Origin: Microbotryum silenes-acaulis
Lineage: Eukaryota; Basidiomycota; Microbotryomycetes; Microbotryales; Microbotryaceae
DNA length: 64,000 bases
Assembly (NCBI GenBank): GCA_003665825.1
Contig: QPFY01000013.1
Span: 682,001 to 746,000, forward strand
Reading direction: 5' to 3'
Shown here: positions 38,420 to 50,040 of the stretch, piece by piece
Position numbering within the stretch: the first letter of the stretch is position 1
How the letters are laid out: every line of letters begins with the position of its first letter
Position numbers and translations under genes: made by a program
Notes under the pieces: generated by a model
Told to the model about the DNA's origin: nothing
Database searches by the model: none
What the model saw: only the letters and a program-made list of their open reading frames with translations

Positions 38420-41400
38420 ATGGGCCACCGTGCTCAACCCAGGTCAACACTGCCAATACTACTTTTATTTTTTCTCGTCTTCTCGCACCTCTCCGCACCG
38501 ACCTCGGCTCTCTTCTCGTCCAAACGCAAGCTTCAACTACGAGAACAGACGCGCTCGCTCTTCCACCATTCCTACGACGCCTACAAGCGCCATGCCTATC
38601 CCCTAGACGAACTCAAACCCTTGTCCTGTCAAGGCGTAGGCGTCAATCGCACACATCAGAACGTGTTTGACAATGACGTCTTTGGCGACTTTCAGTTGAC
38701 CTTGGTCGATACACTCGACAGCTTTGCCGTCAGTCTCTAGGCGTTTTCAATCATCAATGCCACGTCACTTTTTTTTTGGGGGGGGGTTGTTTGACCTTTC
38801 CTCGGTGATCACCTCGGCGCAGATTTTGGGCGAGAAGGACAGGTTCGAACAAGGCGTCAAGGAAGTGATCGAGACGGTCAACTTTGACAAGGATGCAAAA
38901 GTCCAGGTCTTTGAAGTGACAATACGAATGGTCAGTTCTTCCAGAGTCGTCGAGTAGAGCTCATCCGTCAAAACTGATCTCGCCGAATACTTGCCGTTCC
39001 ACAGCTCGGGGGACTGGTGCGTCGTCAATTGGACCTGAAACGAGCATTCAGCACTGATCATGCGACATCCGTCACATAGCTATCGAGCCATATCCTCGCC
39101 ACCTCTCGGACCAGAGGATTTTACCTTCCGTGGTACCGGAACGAAATGCTCGACCTTGCCGACGATCTAGGCCGACGCCTCTTACCGGCCTTCAAAACCC
39201 GCACGGGGATACCATATGCTCGCGTTCATCTCCGGCACGGCGTTAGGATGTTCGAGTCGACCGAAACCTGTTCTGCAGGCGCAGGGTCGCTCTTGCTAGA
39301 GTTCGCGACCTTGTCGAGATTGACGGGCAAGCAAGTTTACGAGGACAAGGCCAAGAAGGCGTTCTTTGCGGTGTGGAATCAGAAGAGTGATTTGGGATTG
39401 GTGGGCAACTCGATCATGGCGCATGATGGCAAGTGGTTGACCACCGCTACTTCAACGGGAGCGGGGATTGATTCGATATTTGAGTGAGTCTTTATCGTAG
39501 ATCTTCGATTGTCTCGTCCGGGCGGGAACTGAACTAATTACGGCGCTTCCTCAGATATGCGGTCAAGTCACATATTCTGCTTGGGGATGACGAATATTTG
39601 AGAGTGTGGAACGACATGTACGCTGCGATCATGACGCATCTCCGAGCCCCTGATGGCTTTTGGGTGCGTACGAATTGCGCCCATCGGCTCGGTACTGGCC
39701 GTCTCGTTTCGCCGATACTGAAGCTGCCTTGCATCCGTAGTACCGCCCTGTCAACATGCACACGGGACAAATCGCCAACTACCAGGTCGACTCATTGTCC
39801 GCTTTCTTCCCCGGCCTACAGACGCTTGTCGGGGACATCGACGCGGCGATCAAGGCCCACGCCGTTTACGCCTTTCAGTGGAAACGATACCATGCTTTGC
39901 CAGAGGTTTTCGATATCAGTAAACGGATGGCTGTGAACCTTGGTCAGTCCGAGAGAGGAGAGGGTGTTGAACTTGACGAAGCGGCAAAACTGGGTTGATC
40001 TGACCCTTCGTGCATGCAGTGTACCCCCTCCGACCAGAGTTCATAGAGTCGAACTACCACCTCTACCGAGCGACCAAAGACGACTGGTACCTTGAAATGG
40101 CGGAAGAGATCCTTCAAGACCTCATCTCGCGCGTGAAAGTCACCTGTGGCGCAGCTTCCCTTCTAAATGTCATCTCGGGTGAACGCGAGGATAAGATGCC
40201 GAGTTTCTTCACTTCCGAGGTCAGTGATTTGTGTTCGTCAGACCAGCCTCCGAGCACGCGAGCTGATCTCACCACGCCATGACCTGGTAGACCCTCAAAT
40301 ATCTTTATCTCACTTTTGACGAAGGGAATCCATGGAACCATGACGATTCCAACATGGTCTTTTCGACCGAAGCGCACATGCTCGAACTGGTTGATCGACC
40401 GAAGCCCAAGAAGAGGAGGCGGAAAACTTCCAAATCTAGGCCCTCAAGCACTCAAAATTCTTCATCGTCGACACAGTCCAGTCGTGCGCCGATATGCCCT
40501 CGCTATGATCCGATGGAAACGGACAAGCATCAGCATTATTTGTTGAGTTCGGTGGGGACTAGGACCGACTTTGAGCAGGCTAGGTATCTCGTTGGGCATG
40601 AGATTGATGTGCAGAGTGAGAAGCAGATGGTTCGGAACGGGTTGTGGTTCCACTATGGGTGGTGTGATGCGGGAATGATGGAGGTGAGCTTGCTTTCCTG
40701 CATCGTCTGGTTGCCAGCGAGAACAGAGCTGATGGGATCTTTGCTCATGCAGGCCTACACCATCGAACTCGTGTTTTCGCACAACGTCGCGGATGAGGTG
40801 ATCTCACCCGGACCGGACATGATTGAATCATTATCACCTCCAGCACTAAGCCCACCCGTGAACGGCACCTTCCACCCCAACGATCGCCTGATCATTCACC
40901 GCATCCACGGCCTCCGCTTGGCCTTGACTCGGACGGGGACACATACTTCGGGACCTGATCAGTACAGAGTCTCGAGGGTCGGCCCTTACCAGATCGCTCC
41001 GGGACAGACGATCGTGATCGACGATCCGCTGGTATTGGGAAAAGCAACTGCTGTGAACCGACCCGAGCGGATTCAAATCAAGGTCGAATTGACCGAGCCG
41101 CTGCCCCTCGATACCTCCGAATCATCAACAACAACCTCGTCCTCCGGCGGGGCTCAATCCCCCATCCCACCCCCCGCAACAACGGTCATGACCCTCCCCG
41201 GGATCGCCGCTTCCTTCGGTCCAACCTTGAACGACCCCGTCCTCCCCTTCTCCTTCTCCCAACGTTCTCTGCCCCTTCTCCTCCTCCCCTTCTCCCCCTT
41301 CGGCTGCTCCTTCCAATCCCTCACCTCCGATACACCCCACCCAACCCTCCGAGGCCACATCCTCCTCCTCCACCGAGGTGAATGCAACTTCATCTTTAAA

Positions 41401-41832
41401 GCAGCCTCAGCTCATCAAGTCGGAGCTTTAGGCGTCATCGTCATCAATTCTCTAAAAGTTTCGGACGATGGGTTCATCCCTTCTGCCGAACCGGAAGAAC
41501 TTGTACGTTACCAAGATGGATTAGTACCGTTGGTGATTATTTCGCATCAGAGTGGGGAGAGGTTGGAGAAATTGCTTTCGAACGGTGATGGTCGAAGGAA
41601 GGGGGAGGAAGGGAGGGACGTCGATTGGGGAAATGTGAGAGTTAAGGTTGAGGAGAGGGAGGTGGAGCAAGTGGTCGGGCTTGAGGAAGAGGAGGGGAGG
41701 AAACCGGTTTTGACTCCGATGTTTTTGGGCGGGTATCAGGTGATGAATGTTAAATTGGCGAAGACGGAGGAAGGTAAAGGTGGCGGTGGGAGTGGGGTGG
41801 GTGGGAAGAAGGAGAAAGGAAGAAGAACTTGA
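38420..41832 (+). CDS. EDEM/Htm1-type GH47 mannosidase-like protein with PA domain
   Basis: Nine exons: 38420-38728, 38823-38930, 39005-39016, 39080-39483, 39555-39663, 39741-39942, 40020-40219, 40291-40683, 40753-41832 (2817 nt, 938 aa). A signal peptide (LPILLLFFLVFSHLSAPTSA) leads to a GH47 domain with LVDTLDSFA, FEVTIRMLGGL, FIESNYHLYRAT and VFSTEAH, which carry the catalytic acids of the family. A basic Ser-rich insertion (KPKKRRRKTSKS) follows at about residue 480. A protease-associated domain then appears near residues 770-860 (RGECNFIFKAASAHQVGALG). This architecture is that of EDEM3/Htm1-like proteins, which trim mannose from misfolded glycoproteins in the ER to mark them for degradation. 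The third exon is only 12 nt and encodes LGGL. Confidence 0.9.
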
Positions 41833-42087
41833 TGGAGTAGAGTTGGGGAGGGGTTTATCTTTGCAAATTATCATGTTCAAAAAGAAACCAGAAAAAAGGC
41901 CTAAGGGAGAGTCGTGAAGTGTTACCGAGTGGGCGACAAATACACAAGAGATGAGAAAAAGAAAGAAAAAACCCAAAAACTGCCAAGAACAACTCGAAAA
42001 ACTCTCCTCTTCAGCAGGACCCCACCCTTCAGGCTGACCCAGGACAGAAGGGAAGTCCCGGTATGAGCTGACCCGCCCTGCATCTCC

Positions 42088-44681
42088 TCACCAATCAAAC
42101 TCCTCCGTATGTAAATTAACCTCTTGAGCTCCCTCAGCAACCCCAAGGAAAATCTCCTTCTGCCTCTTGGCAACGGCGTTCCGAACGGCGGTCGTGAACT
42201 CGGAAGGACCGCAGGAGGCGATACCGACTGAATGGGTAGAAGGGCAGGATAGGAAGATTTGGGAGAGTATGAGAGGGAGTTGAGGTCGCCCACGGTGGGT
42301 TGTGAAATAGGGGAGAGGGGTAGGAGAGCTGTTGAGATGAAAGTGAGTAAAAAGGGGGTTAGCTACCGCGGACGGCGAAGACCAATTTGAAATGCGTGTG
42401 TGAGGTACGCACCCTGAAGTAATAGATCGCTTCGAATTCAACGACTCGTGTGCCTCAGATTTCTCCTCCGCGATCGCCGGGACTGCTGGAACGATCGCGG
42501 CTTCGACGACGTCGTCAGGGGTGAAGGCGGACTTGGTGACGTAGAAATGGATGCGAACGAAATCGTCGGGAACGAGGGCGACGACGGAAGCGAAGTGGTC
42601 GTCGAGCCATGCGCGAGCCCCTGTCCGAACAAAATGATGAAACCCAACGTGAGTCACCGGTGAACCTGGTTAAGCTCGCCTTACCATTGACGAACCTTCA
42701 TTCTTTACCGCCCAATGAACCTCAACCTTCCTCGTCGCAATTCCCTCGAAATTCCTCGCCTTCCTCTCACACAAATCCTGCAATATTGAAGATACGAAAC
42801 TGGCCCCACCCCCACCCGCAAGAAGGACGACATGTTCGTGCACGCCTAGGTCCGAGGTCATGAGACCACCGTAGGGACCGTCGATGAGGACGGGAGTGGA
42901 GGAGCCGGTGGATGCTAGTTCGAGGAGGGAGGGTCCGAGGCCAGAGCGGGGGGAAATGCGGAGAAGCATCATCATGGTTCTTGGACCGGCCTGGCGTTAG
43001 ATGGAAAACATGGGCGCATGGAGTGAGGAAGGTTAGCACATTATATTCTACCCTTGGGGGATGCGCAGCACCCAGCTCTCAATCAAGACTGACCTTGGCA
43101 TTGGGATGCAACCAAGGAGCATTGGCGACGGTAATCGGATGACTTTCCAGCGGTCGCGCCTTGATAAAGTTGAGGAATACATGTTGACCCGCCTTCCAAC
43201 GATGACCCGGTGGGCAAGAGATGAGGACGCGTACGGTCGATTCGGGGAGGAGCTCGACGGTCGCTCGAGGAATTGAGCCGCCGTTGCGCACGAAGAGGAG
43301 GGCGAAGCGCATGACGACGGAAGAGAGGTCTGCGTGGGCGGTGGTACGTGAGTGGATGGATAGCAAAAGGAAGAGCTACAGGCAAACAAGGACTCACAGA
43401 GGATCGCGGTGGCCCAGAGATAGTGCCAAGACCCCAACAGCTATCCCGAACCGAACAGTCTCCCATCAGCTCTCTATCGAACGACGTGGGAGCCTGACCC
43501 AATCCAACTCACGCGATTACAGTGAATGTAGAAAAAGCCCGAGAAGAGTATCGCCGAAACAAAGTGAAGGTATTTGAAGATTTCGTAAAAGCGATTACGG
43601 AGCGGGGTGGCGGATCCCCAGCAGAGCCAAGCGAGGGGGACGAGGGCGGCGATGCCGGACCAATAGTAGACTTTATGGGCGACCCAACCGGAGTAGTCTG
43701 TACAACAAAAGAAGAGAGGGGATTTGTCAGCTGAATGGTCGGGGAGATGGGTGAGGGGACTAGGGTGAAGAGCACTAACATATTTGAGAGTAAAGATGCG
43801 GGTTCTTGCCATCCGTATTAGGCCTAATCTCCCTCCCCGCCATCACGAAAGGGAATGTATGCAACAAGGACAAGACCAAGAACAAATGCGACAACCACTG
43901 ATGCACGACCTGTAACTTCTCATGACTGTATCCCGTGACGAAGGTGACCCAATTCCATTTGGCTCCAAAGGCGAGGATGAAGGGGAAGATGCCGAGGGCG
44001 AAAAGACCCGTTCGGATCGCTAAGGGTGGAGAGCCGACGTTCCATCGTGAACGGTAGTAGGGTGTTATGGAGAGGGACCATACGAGGATGAAGATCCAGA
44101 AGGAGGAGATGAGGAGGATTGTGGCTGTGGTGGGGAAGCGGATCCAGCCGATCGCCCGGGGTTGGGAACAGGCGATCCAGCGAAAGCCCGCGCGGAAGCG
44201 GCGCACGACACGGTTCGCGGCGATGCGGCGGCCGAAACTGAATGGGAGGAAGACGCAGTGAACATTTAGTTCAAGTATAATACGTAATGAGGGAGAGGTA
44301 CTGACGTAGTCCGACGCAAGACGGTGAACAGATTCCCAATCGCAGCCAAGCCAATCCCAGCAAGGATGAAATAAATCGCCGCTCGGGTGTCTGTGAAGGG
44401 TATCAAAATTCAAACACAGTCCAAGAATAACACAACCCCGATCGAGCACCAGAAGATCGCCGAACCTCTTCTTATAGGCCCAAGTCTGGAAGACCGAGAA
44501 GAAAGCTGCCGAGCTTACATTTAGGAGCCTCCTCATAAGGGTCGATCAGCATTTCGGCTTTTTCCGCGGCGGTGTAACTCGACGTGTCGTGGCGGCGCCA
44601 AAGCGCGGCGACGGCCTCAGCGCTGGCTCGCTCGACCAGCGCTCCCGCTGAGAAGGATGACTCGGAGGGGGAGGCGAGCAT
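42088..44681 (-). CDS. ferric reductase (FRE family) flavocytochrome
   Basis: Nine exons: 44681-44519, 44390-44306, 44237-43780, 43697-43513, 43440-43398, 43329-43094, 42990-42696, 42620-42413, 42328-42088 (1914 nt, 637 aa). TM1 reads AAIYFILAGIGLAAIGNLF. The ferric-reductase core has paired haem-ligand histidines, HQWLSHLFLVLSLLH and HFVSAILFSGFFYIH. The cytosolic half has the FAD site HPITVANAP, then LIDGPYGG and LLAGGGGASFV for NADPH, and SCGPSEFTTAV near the end. The enzyme moves electrons from cytosolic NADPH across the membrane to extracellular Fe3+ or Cu2+. The first intron is about 128 nt. An upstream in-frame TTG at 44744 is not a start; 44681 is the first ATG. No neighbouring multicopper oxidase or iron permease is present here. 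Confidence 0.88.
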
Positions 44682-45563
44682 GGTGGGATCGAGTGGAGGA
44701 GAGACTTGCTGTAGACTAGTGAGAGATGTACTGAGCTGTGACAATATGTGTATCGAGAGACCAAAAGAGTGACGGGGTAGGCGAAGAGGAAGGACGAAGA
44801 AGGGAGGGAGGGAAGGTAACAGACCGCTTCCCCTAGCCTAGCCCTCGGCGCTCCCATTCTCATCTCACCGCATCGGGAAAAACCGGTGTTCAGCAAGGCT
44901 TGGCAAAACTCACTTAAAGGGATCAATGCCTCCCGTTCATATCTGCTGTGCCCAAGTGTGGTACAGCATGTAGCACCGGAGATGCGAACGAAGACGAGGA
45001 CGGGAGTCGGACGCCGAGGGAATAGGGACCAGATTCGATGAATGTCCAAGCCATCGGCTTTGTTCAACAGGCTTGCGATGAGCGATTTTCGCTGTTCTTT
45101 GGACCGTCCCGACCTCCCAATCTATCATCCCCAAAGGGTGGTGTCATATAGGAGTACAAATTGCGCACAAGGGGCCAGGGGCCAAAGGGATTGGAGGAGC
45201 CGAAAGGGGCTTTCATCGTCCCGCCGGGGTCTTTTGACAAATCGAGCGGGCGAGCGAACCGGTTGCCGGGTGCGCTATTTTCGAAGTCGGCTTAGTCAGC
45301 AGTTGAGAGCGCCTTTTCTGCTCCGCTGTAAAAGGGAGAGGAAATTAGTAGATGCAACACAACAAGTGCTTGATGGGAGCGATGCATGTTGTTACATCAA
45401 ATTACATGCCTGTTGTTACATCGGATTAGAAATCGTACAACAAGAACGATTCCACCACAATGCATGTACAACGCTCCTCCGTCAATACCTGTCCGTAGTA
45501 AAACCCTCTACGGCCTCTAACCCCTCTACACCCTCTACACCCCCTTACACCTTCTACAATCTC
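44682..45563. other. intergenic upstream of the ferric reductase
   Basis: About 880 bp. It should hold the ferric reductase promoter, but I cannot point to a GATA or other iron-responsive site with confidence. A direct repeat gttgttacatc occurs twice near 45390 and 45412. A pyrimidine-rich stretch runs from about 45500 into the 3' end of the next gene. Confidence 0.4.
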
Positions 45564-47570
45564 TTACACCTCCTCCATCACCCCCCTAATAACACTCTCG
45601 ACGCCCCCTTCTCTGGCCCGTCTCCTCTTCTCCAAAGCGCCAATCTCACTCCCCCAAAATATGCTCTTCTCATCCTTCGCATTCCTAATCCTCAACCTAT
45701 GCCCAAGAACGGGTAACAAGACGTGAATGATATCATTCGGCAAGACTATTGGATTCGGAGGTGAGCGTTCTTCATTTTGATTTGGGGTGATAGAATGACC
45801 GTGACGTAGGACGATGGAAGTTTTGAGAATGGTGGTGAGATCTTTACTTGCGCGAGCAGTGAGGAACCGTCCGTCCAACTGGGGGTGGTGACGAAGGGTT
45901 GAGATGAGGTCGTTTTGGTAGTTGATTAGAGCGTCGGAAAATGTCGAGGGTAGGATCGTGGAGGGAAAAGGAAGGGACGAAATGGGTGGGTTCGAGAGGG
46001 GGTGTGAGAGGTGCGTGGGTGGGTGTCGGAAGTCGTAGGTGTCTGGATGGATCGTTAAGGAGAGGGTGAACTGGTCGAGCTTTCGAAGAGAGGGTCTTTG
46101 CATCAGCTTCAAGCTCACTGTGGTGTGCCATACAAATCCCTCGCCCCGCTTCCGCTTCAGACTTACGAGGTATCGATCCAGTCCACCCCAGTCCCCACGA
46201 TTTCCCTCCTCAAGCACAATCGCAATGCACAAGAACCCCTCCGGCAAGATCCAATCAACATCCTCCTTCCGATCCTCTCCACTCTGCACCCCCTCATTAG
46301 CCCTCCTCGACCTCAAGAAACCATTCAACGTCCCCGCTCCCGACCCGATCGCCGTGGTGGTGGTGGTGGTGGTGGTGGTGGTAGTCGTGGTGGTGGACGT
46401 CGGTGTGCCGGTCGAATTTGGCTCCCTCCCTGAACCAAGTCCCGACGAAGTATTCATCGGCCGATCAAGTGTGATCCTTCGCTCCCTCAGCGTCTTGAGT
46501 ATCCCCTGTTGCGTCCTGGGAGATGTCCTATCCATTCGTTCGATAATGACGACGTGGGGAAGTCGTTTCGATGAAAGGGGGGGAGAACTCGATGGTCGAA
46601 CGGTGATGGTCGATCGTCGTCGTCGAGTCACGGTTGGACTGTTTAGAGGCAAAGGATCGAGTTTGGAACGTTGAACCAAGGTTGTAGAGGAGATGGTGGG
46701 GGAGGTGGGACCCCACTGGACTGCTGAAGCCATCACGGGGGAGGCAAGGCCCGAGTGATCGGGGGTTTGGGAGTGGGTCGGGCGCGGGGTCAGGTCGAGG
46801 CCGGTTTGTGTTTGTGGGTGCGGTCGTTCGTGCGAGGTGGCGCGAGAAGTTGAGCCGGCTATGATCGAAGCTTTACCCGACTCGGCTAGCCCATGCAGGA
46901 GGGATGAGGAGGCGTTGCGCTCAATGTCGATATCGAGGCCGACGAGAGGCGATCTCGGTTGGCTCATCGATCGACAGGGGTTCGCCAAAGCAGGATGGGA
47001 GTTCGGAGATGGTGAGACCGCTCGAGATGTCGATGGCACGGTGGCAAGACGTGGAGTGAACCTCGTTGCATCTGTCGTCGATGTGGCAGCACGAGGGGAT
47101 ACAGGACTTGAAGGGGATGAAACGGGCACGAAGGCGGTATGGTTTGGATCGGGAACGAGCCATGATTGGAGGAACGCGTTGGCCGAGGTGGGCTGACGCG
47201 GGCATTGCACTGCGTTTGTTTCGAGGCCGTAGAGGGTGCGACAGATCTGATGAGAAAGAGACACCGAGTCAGTGGAGGGCAGAGTGGTGGATCATGCTAC
47301 TACTCTGCATGCCACTCTGCATGCCACTCTGCAACTGACCCAATCGAGTTGGGCACCCAGCGCGGCGACCGCCTCTGCGCGTTCGTGCTTATCCAAAGTG
47401 GTCGAACTTAGTCGAACCAAGAGGTGCGATGCTCCGGCGGCCAAGGCGAGACGTAGATGGAGGTAGAGGTGCGGATCGAACTTGTAGCCAAAGGTCGAGT
47501 GCAGGTGCTCGAGCTCGGTCGGTAAGGGCCCGAACGGGGTCGGTAAGGGGGTCGGTAAGGGGGTCGTCAT
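45564..47570 (-). CDS. putative Mg-chelatase-like AAA-type protein, uncertain
   Basis: Two exons, 47570-47340 and 47246-45564 (1914 nt, 637 aa). The N-terminus has a hydrophobic helical part (LALAAGASHLLVRLSS). A long Ser/Pro/Thr-rich region follows, including a run of about 13 Thr. The region VVIIERMDRTSPRTQQGILK resembles the Walker B/sensor segment of fungal proteins annotated as Mg-chelatase-like. LDQFTLSLTI could be the following lid segment. I see no clear Walker A motif, so the ATPase call is weak and it may be an inactive relative. A second in-frame ATG lies at 47582. The first exon's LPTPLPTPFGPLPTE is encoded by a small DNA repeat. Confidence 0.4.
47302..47333. repeat. 12-bp tandem repeat next to a splice donor
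   Basis: The unit actctgcatgcc occurs two and two-thirds times at the 5' end of the single intron of the chelatase-like gene. On the coding strand each unit carries a gcatgcag, a potential cryptic acceptor. Confidence 0.75.
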
Positions 47571-47821
47571 GTTTAGGGTCATGTGGTCAGTGTGGAGGGT
47601 GATGTGCTGGTGTGGATGGATGCTGTCATGGTCGATTCTGCGGGTGGGTGTCTCCACGATCAAGTGGGTGTCAGAGACTAAGTCTGAAACCGAACACGAG
47701 GCCCCCCACTCGATTTGCACAGCCTTGCGCTGCCTGTCGTGTTCCTGAATCCCTCCCGTCGGCGCTCATCCTCCTACCTCTCTCACTCACCCAAGCTCCC
47801 AGCTCCCAAGGTCGCCAAATC

Positions 47822-49143
47822 ATGGCCAACAAGAAGAGCAAGTCCGCCCACGCCGCACCTCTGACACCGTCGTCTGTGGCCAAAGACAAGAAGGACGTCG
47901 CCGCTGCGGCTGCGGCTGCGGCTGCGGCTGCTGTAACACGTGAGCAAAGAACCCACAACTCTCGGCCGCTTACGGACGTCAGCATTCATCCTCCACGAAC
48001 CAGACTGACCGATTTCCCCCGCTGTTCGAAGGACCAGCCGCAAGTTCGCCCCAGATGAAAGCCACCACTCTTCCCGACTCGGACGATGAGCAGCAGCCTT
48101 CCACGAACGACGACGACGACGACGACGACGAGGGGGACAAGGCCGTGTCTGCTTCCGCTGCTGCACCCATCAAAGTTAACCACGCCTCCTTGACCGAACT
48201 CAAATTGGCCGTCGATGACCTCGTCAAAGAGGTCCGCTCAGTTCCTCCGCATCATCATCATCAGAGTAGCATGGGTGACGTGGCATGGGGTGCCTCCTCC
48301 CGCGACGAGTGTCCAGAACTAACCCCCACTCTCCTATTCCGTGCGCTCCCTTTCATCGCCACACCAGTTCTTCAGTCGACCCTCCCATTTCACCCCTTCC
48401 CATATCCACGAAGACGTGCGTCTCATCCTCGGTTGGTCAGCCGTGATCGTGTCCGCCATGACGGGTTATTACGGTTACGTCGTCGAGTTCCACCAGTCCA
48501 AGTTTGGGTGCACGATCGGCGTCATCGTGTACGTTCTCTTGTCCAACTTGTAAGGGGAGCCTAAGCTGGTCAGTTGATGAATTGATTTCGGTGATCTAGT
48601 TACTCTATCCTCAATACGTTGTACTGGCTCTACGTCACCTACGTCGAGAAGCAAACCATCTTTCAAGGCAAACGAAGGACCTTCGCTTCCAGAGTAAGCT
48701 TTTCCCCCCTCCACCACTCCTACAGAACCCCCCCTTTTTTTCTCCCTTTCGTACACGCACGTCCCCACTCATCCATCCCCAATCCCGAAACCGTACCCCG
48801 TACACACGCACAGATCTCTACCGAAACGATATCCCTTTCCTCTACTGCCCGTTCGATCCCTCAAGAACCTTACAACTTTCCCTTCTCCCACTGGACCAAG
48901 ACTAAAACCCAAACAAACCCCACCGACCCCACCACCACCACCGCCGCCGACGACGATTACCCTCTCTACACTCTCCACCTTTCCTACTTTCATACTTCCA
49001 ACAACGGCAAGTCGCTCATTCGTTCTTTCGAAAAAACTTTGACCAAATCGTTCAGGGAATGGGTAGATTCTCAAGGGGTGGTCCATAAACGGTTGTTGGA
49101 AAACGATTTGCAAGCTTTGTTAAGCGAATGTTTGGAGGGGTAA
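47822..49143 (+). CDS. SPC2: signal peptidase complex subunit 2 (Spc2/SPCS2)
   Basis: Five exons: 47822-47939, 48032-48231, 48368-48549, 48600-48693, 48814-49143 (924 nt, 307 aa). The N-terminus has an Ala run and an Asp-rich run. Two adjacent membrane helices follow, LILGWSAVIVSAMTGYYGYV and GVIVYVLLSNFYSILNTLYW, with the family hairpin topology. Then come VEKQTIFQGKRRT and a cytosolic domain ending LLENDLQALLSECLEG. Spc2 is a non-catalytic subunit of the ER signal peptidase and helps contact the Sec61 translocon. The donor after exon 2 (gtccgc) is weak but is the one that keeps the frame. Confidence 0.85.
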
Positions 49144-49509
49144 GGGCCCAGGGGGAGGGAGCGCGGTTGGGGATTACCTTGGTTTGGCAAGTAATCTTGG
49201 GGGTTTTGATTTGTTTACTTTGGGAGGTGCGAATAGAATTTTCACATGAGATACTTTGGATGCCCCCTTGTACGACGAGCTCGCGCGTTCAACACGATGG
49301 AACGTTCTTCTCGAACAAAGCATGGAGGGACAAAGAAAAAGACTGCTCTTATTTTTCGAAAAGATGAAAATGCACCTTATGTCTTTGTTCCGAAAAGAAA
49401 GATCTGCTCGACAGGAGACAGAGACAGAACGCACTCCCGTGGTCCTTCCTACACCCTTCGAGAGAACGGAAGGGGCTTTTTGGGGGGGTGTTCGAATCGA
49501 ACGAGTCGC
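49144..49509. other. convergent 3' flanks
   Basis: Short AT-richer region between the ends of SPC2 (plus) and the uS15 gene (minus). I see no gene. Confidence 0.4.
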
Positions 49510-50040
49510 TTAAGCGATCAAGGTCGAAGCGGTGGCGGCCTCGAACTCTGTACGAACACGAAATGCGATCAGTTGAACGGTAAGGTGTCTTTCCCGCGCG
49601 CTGTGGTGAGCTCAAAACGTACTGAAGGTAGGCGGCAACTGGGACTTGGTTCGGTAGTACCTCGCCAAGCGGTGGATCCTCGACTCGATCAAGATCAAAC
49701 GGAACTTGGAGTCCTTGTCGTGACGGTTCCTCTCCAAGTGCTTGCGCACGGAAACGGCCTTCTTGATCAAGTGGTAAAGATCCTCGGGGATCTGAGGAGC
49801 GAGACCGTTCGTCTTGAGAATACGAAGGATCTTGTTACCGGTCACGGACTTGACTTGGGCCACACCGTGCGAGTCACGCAGGACGACACCGATTTGCGAA
49901 GGGGTCAGACCTTTGCGAGCGAGCTTGAAGATGTGGTCTTGGATGTCGTCGGCGGTGAGCTTGAGCCATTTGGGCGCGGAGCGCTTGTAAGGCAACGCCG
50001 AACCGGCGATACCCTTGTGGGGGTTGTGCATGCGTCCCAT
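49510..50040 (-). CDS. RPS13: 40S ribosomal protein uS15 (Rps13)
   Basis: Two exons: 50040-49623 and 49547-49510 (456 nt, 151 aa), exactly the expected length. The protein reads [20 protein letters not shown] at the start. Near the end [15 protein letters not shown] is followed after the intron by [12 protein letters not shown], matching the eukaryotic S13 tail. It binds 18S rRNA in the small subunit. The last exon, 38 nt, is easily missed because the first reads on for a few residues. It is divergent from the eS6 gene. Confidence 0.96.
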
